Below, one piece after another: positions 17,534 through 25,000 of a stretch of 64,000 bases of DNA. The notes under the pieces were generated by a model, which saw only the letters and a program-made list of their open reading frames with translations, ran no database searches and was not told where the DNA came from. Each line of letters begins with the position of its first letter. Within the stretch, counting starts at the first letter, position 1. Where the stretch lies: NCBI GenBank assembly GCA_002021875.1, contig CP018627.1:1426001-1490000 (forward strand), in the 5' to 3' direction. The position numbers and the translations under genes were made by a program. The DNA is from Streptomyces hygroscopicus (GTDB lineage Bacteria > Actinomycetota > Actinomycetes > Streptomycetales > Streptomycetaceae).

Positions 17534-18067
17534 CTATCGCTTCTTGGGCACGGTCAACCGGCCCTCGTTCAGATCGACTTGATCCCCGACCAGGGACACG
17601 GACGCCCCCTGGCCGTTGTCCATATGCACTCCGGTCGCGTCGATCTTTACGAACGCGCCGCCGGGCGCCTGCAGCAAAATGCCTTCGGCCGGAACGTCGG
17701 ACATCACGATCTTGTGCTTCCCGGGCGTCTGGATCACCACGGGGTGCGCGGTCGCCGGATCGGTCCGCGCGTCTTCCGGGAGCTGCTCCCTGGTCCCGAA
17801 CCAGCACCCCGTCCAGATGGGGAAGCTGGGGTCCCCCTGCTCGAACTCCACCCACACCCCGGCCCCGACGGACGGCACGACGTACTGCCCGGCGGGCCGT
17901 AGCTGATCCCCCGTGAAGGGAAAGCAGGGCATGGCCCAGGTCGACGGCTCATCGCCGAGGACATCGGGCACCTCGACGGTGATCCGGCCTATTCCGAGCG
18001 GGTCCTGGTTGTCCCGCACCCGGCCCCGGAATTTCCCGAGGTAGCGGTTGTTGGGCGTGGCCGCCAT
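17534..18067 (-). CDS. gp5/VgrG-like central spike protein (OB-fold plus short beta-helix)
   Basis: A 177-aa protein with the phage baseplate assembly protein V / gp5 OB-fold: YLGKFRGRVRDNQDPLGIGR, ITVEVPDVLGDEPSTWAMPC, and VVPSVGAGVWVEFEQGDPSF-PIWTGCWFG. The C-terminal quarter (VVIQTPGKHKIVMSDVP, GAFVKIDATGVHMDNG) is the repeated beta-strand prism that forms the puncturing needle. It would trimerise under the PAAR-like tip and sit on the gpD-like hub encoded just upstream; in many other eCIS both parts are fused as one VgrG-like protein. Confidence 0.9.
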   Translation of the reverse strand: MAATPNNRYLGKFRGRVRDNQDPLGIGRITVEVPDVLGDEPSTWAMPCFPFTGDQLRPAGQYVVPSVGAGVWVEFEQGDPSFPIWTGCWFGTREQLPEDARTDPATAHPVVIQTPGKHKIVMSDVPAEGILLQAPGGAFVKIDATGVHMDNGQGASVSLVGDQVDLNEGRLTVPKKR

Positions 18068-18097
18068 AGGGGCTCCTGCTCTGTCGTCTTCTGCGGC

Positions 18098-19237
18098 CTA
18101 GGGCCGAACGGTGTCGCTCCGGGCGATCAGCCCTTCGCGGGTGAGCGTGAAGTTCTGCTGGAAAGAGCCGGGCCGGAGATGGTGGGTGACGGACTTGACG
18201 TAGTAGTCGCCGTCGTATGTGCGTCCGGCGCCCCGGACTCCGACGAGCTGGCGCGGCTGGAGGATGTACCCGTGCCGATTGACGTCGAGCGAGCCGGAAC
18301 CGGAGATGGCGTCGGCGGAAACGGCGGCCCGCGCCAGGGCTTCGGCCTCCGCCTGCGCCCGGTCCTTCTTGGCGGTACCGGAGAGAGTCTTGCGCTTGAG
18401 GGCAGGCGTGGCTCGTTTGCCCAGCGGCGGCCGGAGCGGGCTGATATCGGGCTGGGCGAGGAGGGTGGAGGTGCGGGTGGCCGGGTCCTGCCAGCGGGCC
18501 TGGGGCTCCTCACGTGCGGTCCCGTCGTAGGCGAACGTCAGCTGGTCGACGGTGGAGTTGACGTCCATGTTGACGCTGAGGGCGTGCTGGGGTGTCCCTA
18601 TCCGCTTTTCGGGTCCCCAGTAGGCGGTGGAGACCCCGGCGACGGGCCCGGGGATGAGGTAGAAGACGTAGCCGTTGGCCTGGGCGAGGTCGGTGACGTA
18701 CTGGAGGTCGGTGCCGGTCTGGTAGTCGACGCGGCGTTGCGCGTTGGGCGGCTGGAGGATCTTCTCCTCGATGACGTCGGCCTCGATCCCGTAGTCGGTG
18801 TACTTCGAGAGGACGCGGCTGACGCGCTTGAAGGGCGGGAGGTTGGGATAACGGTCGGTCCGCTCTTCGAGGTCCATGAGGAGGGTGAGGTCCTCGCCGG
18901 TGACGGTGAGCGTCGTCTGCCCCGGCTGATTGCTGGCCCCTATTTCATGGCGCACGATGAGGCCGTCGAGGAGGACGATCGGCGTGCCCTTGACGGCGGC
19001 CGTGACGATCACGCGGGTACGGGGGTCGAAGAACCCCTCGGGGAGCAGCCGGTCGATGATCGCGCCCTTTTTGGTGAGGTCGAACGCCATCTGGAAGCCG
19101 CTGCGTTCGCCCGCGGTGGTGGTGATCTGCGCGGACAGCAGCGCCTCGGTGACCTCGGGGGGCACCGGGCGGGTGAGCTTGGGCCCCATCCGTAATTCGA
19201 GGTGGATGGGCCCCTGCCCGACGGGCTCATCGGCCAA
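18098..19237 (-). CDS. gpD/gp27-like hub protein (N-terminal half of Afp8/VgrG)
   Basis: About 379 aa with the phage late control D / gp27 fold: SGFQMAFDLTKKGAIIDRL, VLLDGLIVRHEIGASNQPGQ, TTLTVTGEDLTLLMDLEE, and C-terminal YDGDYYVKSVTHHLRPGSF. It forms the trimeric hub between tube and spike. Start: I prefer the TTG at 19237, overlapping the LysM gene by 11 nt with GGGAGGGGG upstream; a GTG at 19246 and an internal ATG at 19189 are alternatives. With the TTG start codon 15 (19193-19195 on the plus strand) is TTA, the rare bldA-dependent leucine codon, right at the beginning of a structural gene. Confidence 0.88.
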   Translation of the reverse strand: MADEPVGQGPIHLELRMGPKLTRPVPPEVTEALLSAQITTTAGERSGFQMAFDLTKKGAIIDRLLPEGFFDPRTRVIVTAAVKGTPIVLLDGLIVRHEIGASNQPGQTTLTVTGEDLTLLMDLEERTDRYPNLPPFKRVSRVLSKYTDYGIEADVIEEKILQPPNAQRRVDYQTGTDLQYVTDLAQANGYVFYLIPGPVAGVSTAYWGPEKRIGTPQHALSVNMDVNSTVDQLTFAYDGTAREEPQARWQDPATRTSTLLAQPDISPLRPPLGKRATPALKRKTLSGTAKKDRAQAEAEALARAAVSADAISGSGSLDVNRHGYILQPRQLVGVRGAGRTYDGDYYVKSVTHHLRPGSFQQNFTLTREGLIARSDTVRP

Positions 19238-19598
19238 AGCGCCCACCCCCTCCCGGGAACCCGTCCGGGAGCGCAATCTCCTCGCCCGGCTCGGCGGTCA
19301 GCTCGCGGGGGTCGAGGACGGGGTTGGCGTCGGCGATCCGCCACCAGGCGGCGGGGTCGCCGAAGTAGCGCTGACCGAGGTGGTCGGGGCGTTCGCCGCT
19401 GCTGACGGTGTGGGTGGCGATGTCCTCGTCCGCCTCGCCGAGGGGCGGCAGCAGCCGCCGTTTGACGTACCGGACGGCGGTGCCGTCGGGTTGGGTGTGG
19501 ATCCCGACCTCGGCGTCGTGGTAGCGGCTGGAGCGGGGGTAAGGGTGCGCCCCCGGAATCGCGTCGAGCGCGCTTTCGTACGGCTGTGGCTCTGCCAT
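19227..19598 (-). CDS. LysM-containing baseplate protein (gp53-like, part of Afp7)
   Basis: A 123-aa protein whose C-terminal two-thirds is a single LysM-like motif: THTVSSGERPDHLGQRYFGD then WWRIADANPVLDPRELTAEP-GEEIALP. This is the module known from T4 gp53 and phage tail protein X, which clamps the hub. In other eCIS it is often fused to the preceding tube-adaptor protein (Afp7/Pvc7); here it is a separate gene immediately downstream of it. Short N-terminal extension of no recognised fold. Confidence 0.85.
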   Translation of the reverse strand: MAEPQPYESALDAIPGAHPYPRSSRYHDAEVGIHTQPDGTAVRYVKRRLLPPLGEADEDIATHTVSSGERPDHLGQRYFGDPAAWWRIADANPVLDPRELTAEPGEEIALPDGFPGGGGRFGR

Positions 19599-19601
19599 CT
19601 G

Positions 19602-20288
19602 CTAGACCCTCCCCAGCCCGATGTCCCCGCTGTTCAACCCCAACGCACTGAGCGCTCCCCCACGCGCCGCCGCGGCGAGCCGCTCCTTCTGCGCGAGATG
19701 CGCGAGATAGAGCTCGGCCCCGCGGTGGCCGGCGGGCAGGTCGCTCACGGTGAGCACCTTCAGCCCGATGCTGAGGGATGCGCGGATGGGGTTGAGGTTG
19801 ACGTCGAATGCCGATTCGTTGATGGACAGCTCGGTGATGCGGACCGGCATGACGCGCTTGCTGCCCCAGGTGAAGAGGGTCAACGGCATCTCGATCGGGC
19901 TGATCTCGATGGTCCCCTTCTTGGACAGCCGCATGGCCTCCCGCAATTTGGCGGTGGTCGGCTGCACGAGCATTTCGAGCGTCGCGAGCTGCGGGTGTAT
20001 CCCGTCGGGCGCGGCCACCTCGAACTGATCGGTCGCGTCGATCTCCGCCGTGAACTTCCACGTCTCCTGGGCGGGGCCCTTGAGACGGAGCGCCTCGTTC
20101 TTGTCCCCACTTCCGCTGCCGCCTCCGCCGCTGTCGGCTTGGTCTCCGGCGGATTGGGGGGAGAGGGAGCGTTCGAGGGTGTCGGGGTTGAACTGCAGCA
20201 CGATGATGCGTTGGGGGGTGCCGCGCTCGGGATCGACGAGGACGATTCCGGAGCGGATGGGTTTGGGGATGTCGGGGTAGCGGGTCAC
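19602..20288 (-). CDS. CIS tube-adaptor protein (Afp7/Pvc7 N-terminal type)
   Basis: A 228-aa protein of the contractile-injection-system tube family: VLQFNPDTLERSLSPQSAGD, KGPAQETWKFTAEIDATDQF, LATLEMLVQPTTAKLREAM, PIEMPLTLFTWGSKRVMPVR and ITELSINESAFDVNLNPIRA are its usual segments. It joins the tube to the hub. A Gly/Ser linker (about 53-61) sits in a loop. The start is a GTG at 20288 that overlaps the stop of the putative immunity gene as GTGA, so translation of this structural gene is coupled to that accessory gene. Confidence 0.88.
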   Translation of the reverse strand: MTRYPDIPKPIRSGIVLVDPERGTPQRIIVLQFNPDTLERSLSPQSAGDQADSGGGGSGSGDKNEALRLKGPAQETWKFTAEIDATDQFEVAAPDGIHPQLATLEMLVQPTTAKLREAMRLSKKGTIEISPIEMPLTLFTWGSKRVMPVRITELSINESAFDVNLNPIRASLSIGLKVLTVSDLPAGHRGAELYLAHLAQKERLAAAARGGALSALGLNSGDIGLGRV

Positions 20289-20992
20289 AGGCGGGCCTCC
20301 AGGCGCTCAATTAACGGGGAGAAGTCATCGTCGGGAAAAATAGCCCTGAGCACCTCAAAACCCTGCTCGAGGCTCTCGCCGATATCGCTCAATCCTGGGT
20401 CGGCGAGTGAGACGTCCGCAAATAGATACTGCCAGCCACGTAGTCCTTTGGTCAGGAGCACTGCTTCCTGGTATTCAACGAACGCCAAGTCGAGTTTGGT
20501 ATATGCGACCGGATAAGGCGGGGTCTCCATGATCGTAAGGTCATGGAACCAAACCTCCAGCGACTCCCTCCCCGGCGTCATTCGAATACTGGACATGTAG
20601 CGGGGGGTCGACACCTGAGCCATATCGAAGGGGCGAAGTTGCGAGACAAACTCTCGATGAAACGAGTCCTCCATCATTTCGGCCGCTGGGTCCGGCCCCA
20701 TGCCCAAGATTTCAACCGGTGACGGCATGTAGAATTCACCACAAATTCCCGGAAGTGGGTCCGATGATTCCCAGTAAGCGGACACACTGGTAAGCGACAG
20801 GGCTTCATCGATCATCCGTCCATCCAGTTCAACTTCTCCCCAATCGGAATTGAAGTGAGAAAGATCTTGGAGATTCCTGAAGGACAGTGAAGGCTCACCG
20901 TAGGTCACGTTTGCGGCGTTCAGCTTCTCGTTTCGGGTGAGCTGGCCGATCAAATCTCTGTAGCTGGACTCCAGCTCATTTGAGTAACTCAT
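20285..20992 (-). CDS. Unrecognised acidic protein, candidate immunity protein for the nuclease effector
   Basis: A 235-aa soluble protein matching no family I recognise. It is rich in Asp/Glu, has no signal peptide or membrane segment, and contains aromatic/hydrophobic stretches such as EVWFHDLTIMETPPYPVAYT and LTKGLRGWQYLFADVSLADP. Base composition is clearly AT-richer than the surrounding operon. It begins 24 nt behind the stop of the giant DUF4157-nuclease gene, with AGAGGA just before the ATG, and its stop overlaps the next start. Codon 227 is TTA (20312-20314), a rare bldA-type codon. Position, size, acidity and foreign composition fit a cognate immunity protein; this is inference. A small adaptor or chaperone for the effector is the main alternative. 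Confidence 0.75.
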   Translation of the reverse strand: MSYSNELESSYRDLIGQLTRNEKLNAANVTYGEPSLSFRNLQDLSHFNSDWGEVELDGRMIDEALSLTSVSAYWESSDPLPGICGEFYMPSPVEILGMGPDPAAEMMEDSFHREFVSQLRPFDMAQVSTPRYMSSIRMTPGRESLEVWFHDLTIMETPPYPVAYTKLDLAFVEYQEAVLLTKGLRGWQYLFADVSLADPGLSDIGESLEQGFEVLRAIFPDDDFSPLIERLEARL

Positions 20993-22080
20993 TTCCTCTG
21001 CCTTGTCTACTGATGTCTACTGGAAGGTGAAGCGCCCCTTCTTGTTATGCTTGGTCATTCTTTCAAGGTACTTATCCAGATCGGCGAGCCCCTGTCTCGC
21101 ACCTTGCCCAGGAACGCGATAGGCGCGGAGTCTCTTGCCGACATCTGCCATGTCACTGAAATCGCTGCGTGCCCGCTCGTAAAGGATGGCATCCACCCAC
21201 TCCGAGGGAAGCCATCCCATGCCGGCCACTTCTTTCCTGCTACATGTGTTGATGTTCGGTATCTGTCTGCGGACCGAGGGGGGAGGGTCGAACGTGGGCA
21301 GCGCCTTGGAGTCTTTTTCGTCAACCGTCCAGTCGCCCCTCTCCTCTCCCGAAGCCCTTTCTTTCCGCTTGTAGACACCCCATTCGGCACTCATGGTCTC
21401 AGGGAACCCTCGGGGGTACACGTCATCGTTGTATCCCATCCCCGGCGCGGCACCTTTGTACAAAGTCAGGGTCACCTCGTACCAGCCGGGAACATGATCG
21501 GTACCAGCGAAGGGTATCCCGAATTTCTTGGCCGGCGTCGATTCGAAATCGCTATAGAACGGCTTGTTGATGTGATTGTAGGCGGGTATGAAGTTTGACC
21601 CTTCCTGCGGGCCACCGAGTTCCCTGGGGAGAAGGTGCATGGCGTCCCATTGGAAGTACGACCCCCTATAATCCTGGAGATTGGCCGCATCAATATGGTT
21701 CCACCCCACTATGCCCTGGCGTTTTCCGGTTCCTGGGGCCGGCTTTCCGTTGATCTCCGCCCATCCCGGGTTAATGAAGTCTCGTTTGAAACCCTTGGGG
21801 TCAACTCCGTCTGCGAAATTGTTCGCGTCGGGCCGCGGGAGCTTGTGCTTGTGCAGATAGTCGTTCAAGCCATCCTCGCTGTAGTCGATCACGTGCTTCT
21901 TCGGGTTCAATATGGCCGTGATCTCGGGGTCGGGGCTACCAGTCGTGATCAGACCCGTGAGTCTGTAGTGCCGACGAAGGGCATCACGTAGTCGCGCGTG
22001 AGAATCTCGCGGGATTCCCGGCTCAAGGCGATCCTTCAGGATTCGGCGAATTCTCCTGACAATCTCGTCTAGCCGCTTGT
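20285..22080. other. AT-richer effector-tip/immunity cassette
   Basis: By eye the base composition falls to roughly 50-57 percent GC across the last about 350 codons of the giant eCIS gene and the following small gene, then returns to about 70 percent on both sides. The left edge is the GTGA junction with the CIS adaptor gene; the right edge is where the low-complexity Pro/Lys linker ends. No direct repeats, IS ends or integrase gene were seen at the edges. Confidence 0.75.
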
Positions 22081-25000
22081 CCTTGGACTGCTCCTCTTCC
22101 TTCTTGTGCCTGTCCTTGTCCGGCTTGGACTTGGGCCTGCCCGGGCCGCTCTTGTCGGGATGGGGCTTGCGCTTGTTGGGGCCCTTCTTGCCCGGCCGCC
22201 TGCCAGGGCCGTCCTTGTCGGGTTTGGGCTTCCGGGGACCTGGCTTGTCGCCGTCCTTGTCCGGCTTGGGCTTCTTGCCGTCGTCTTCCTTCGGCCTGGT
22301 GGGCTTGTCGCCGTCCTTGTCGGGCCTGGGCTTGGTGGGGTCCTGGTCCTTGGGGTCCTTGGTCGTGGGCTTGTCGTCGTTCTTCGGCCTGTTCTCGGTG
22401 CCCTTGTCGTCCTTGGGGGTGCCCGGGGTTTTGTCGTCCTTGGGGTTGGGCTTGGTCTGCGGCTCGGGCTTCGGCTTGGCCGGGGGTTCCGGCTTGGGCT
22501 TGGGCTTTACCGTCGGGGTCGGGCGGGTGTCCGGGCGGTCTTCCTCGGGCTTGGGCTTGCCGTTCTTGTCCTTCGTCGTGGGGGCAGGGGCCTTGGAGTC
22601 AGGTGTGGGCTTGGGTTTTCCGGGGGCGTCCGGCCTGGTGGGTTTGGTTTGTGGGTGCGATTGCGTTGTGGGCTTCTTGGGCGTCGGTTCGGCACCCGGT
22701 TTCGGCTTCGTGGCCGTTGGCGTCGGGCGCGTCGTTGTTTTCGGTGGGGTCGGTTGTTCGGGCTTCTCGTCGGGCTTCGGCTTGCCGCCCCGACCGTCCG
22801 AGCCCTCCCCGTCCGCGCCGCCCTTGCCCCCCGCTCCGTCCTTCCCACCCTTGCCCTGGCCCAGCTTCGCGGCGATGTTCTTGAAGCGCCGGCCCACCTT
22901 CGCCACGTACTTGCCGATCCCCGACAGCAGCGCCTCGTAGGCCAATTCGAGGAGCGCCACGATGCCCGCCGCGACGGCCTTCGCGAAGAGGATTCCCGCG
23001 CCGCCCATGCGGACGGCCTTCAGCCAGTCGAGGACCGCGCCCATCGCACGCAGGATCTCGCCGAGCGCGCCGATGGCCGTGCGGATCGCGTCGATGACGG
23101 CCATCACCCAGCCCGCGCCCGGGATCAGCTTGGCGATGACCTTGGTGATGACGATCTCGCCGATGATGAACGGGAGTTGGGGGACGATCGCGTCCCACGT
23201 CTCCTTGACGATCTGCTCCAGCGTGAAGCCGCCCTTGAACAGCTTGTCCAGGATGGCCTTGGGGACGCCGATAATCTCCTGGATCTTGGACTGGAACCAC
23301 TCCTTGACGGCCGACTTGACCTCACGGAACAGGTGGTTCTTCGCACCGTCCACCGCCGAGTTCTTCGCACCGCTCAGCCAGCCGCCCGGGTCGGTGAGGA
23401 AGTCGACAGCGATGAGCATGAAGTCGCCGAGCGCGCCCAACAGCTTGGAGGCGAAGTCCAGGACCGCCTTGACCGCGTCCACGACGGCCTTGACGACGTC
23501 CATCAACATCTTCTTCAGGACGTCCAAGATGCTGCTCAGCAGCTTGCCGAGGGCGTTCAGCAGGTCGGTGATGGCCTGCTTGAGCATCGTGGCGAGCTTG
23601 TTGACGAGGGCGATCGCGGCGTTGATCAGGCCCGTGATGAAGTTCCGGATGCGCTTGGCCAGGTCGACGATGGCCCGCACCATCGCCTTGGCGAACTCGA
23701 TCAGGTCGTTGATGAAGTTCTTGATCGCGTCGACGATCGCCTTGCGGGCATCGTTGATCCAGCGCTCGACGGTCTCCTTGAAGTTCTTGATGAAGCCAAC
23801 GACCGCGTCACGCGCCTCCTTGATGACGCGGACGATCGCCTTCTTGATCTCGATGACTTTGTCTTTGATCCAGTCGAAGGCCTTGGAGACCCAGTTGCCC
23901 GACTCCTGGGCGCTGTCGTCGCGCTTCTTCTCGGCGTCCCGTTCGGCCTGGTCGCCCTTGTCCTGGATCTTCTTGTCGCTGTCGTCCTTCTCCTTGTCGA
24001 CGTCCTTGTCGGTCTGCTCTTCCTTGTCCTTGACGTCCTTGCGGATCTTCTCGTGGCGCTCGGTCTTCTTGTCGCCGAGGGACTGGAGCTCCTTGTCCTG
24101 CTCGGTGCGCCAGTCCGCGCGCTTGGCGGTGACCTCCGTCATCGCCTTCTCGCGCTCGCTCGCCTGGCTCTTCGTATTGCCCGCGACCTCGGCGTCGACC
24201 TGCTGCTTGTGCTTCTGCTGACCGTCCCGGAAGTCGCGGTCCTTGGTCTGCCGCCCCTCGGACATGCCCTTCTGGCCATCGGTGAACGCCGCCTGGAACT
24301 GCGGTCCGCGTTCGTGCTCGGCCACTTCCGACGCGGCTTCGGGAGGGACGGCTCCTGTCGTCGCGCCGCCGCCGGGCGCACCTCCGCCCCCGCCACCTCC
24401 CTGGCCGGGGACCTTCGCCTCCATCTGCTCCTTGGGAGCGTTCGGATAGACCTGGTCCTCGCCCATCCCACGGCCGGCGTCGTCACGGCCCGTGTTGACG
24501 GTCTCCTGACCCTTGGTGTCGACGGCGGAACCCTGCTCACCGGCCGTCTGGTCGGCGGCGCCCTGCATCTGCACGCCCGGTGCGTTGCCCGCCTGGGCCT
24601 TCTTGAGCGCTTCGTCCTTGGTCGGCAGGCCGGCGAACTTCGCGGCCAGCTCCTGCGGGTCCACTACGGGTTTGTCGGCGCCGAAGACGCTCGCGATCCC
24701 ATTCACGATCTTGCCGCCGATGAAGCCGAGGGCCATCTTGAAGGTGTCCCAGCCGCCGGGCTCCTCAGCCTTCTCCGCCTCGATCTGGCCCTCGGGCGGC
24801 TTGTCGCCCGTGACCTTGGCGTCTTCCTTCTCCGGGGCCTCGGACTTCTGGGCCGGATCCTGCGAGTACTGGGCCGGGGCGTCGGTGTTCGGCTTGCCCT
24901 GGAGGGTCTGCGGGGCGCCCGCCGGGCGCTGCATCGACGGCGGGGCGGAGGCCAGCGACTTGTGTTCGTCGCCGACGGTACGGTCCACCGAACCGCTCAC

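Noticed and set aside
22100..22800. Pro/Lys/Asp repeats as a possible collagen-like or CRISPR-like repeat array
   Set aside because: Repeats are degenerate codon-level PKPDKDG units in frame of a coding linker; no conserved spacers or repeats.
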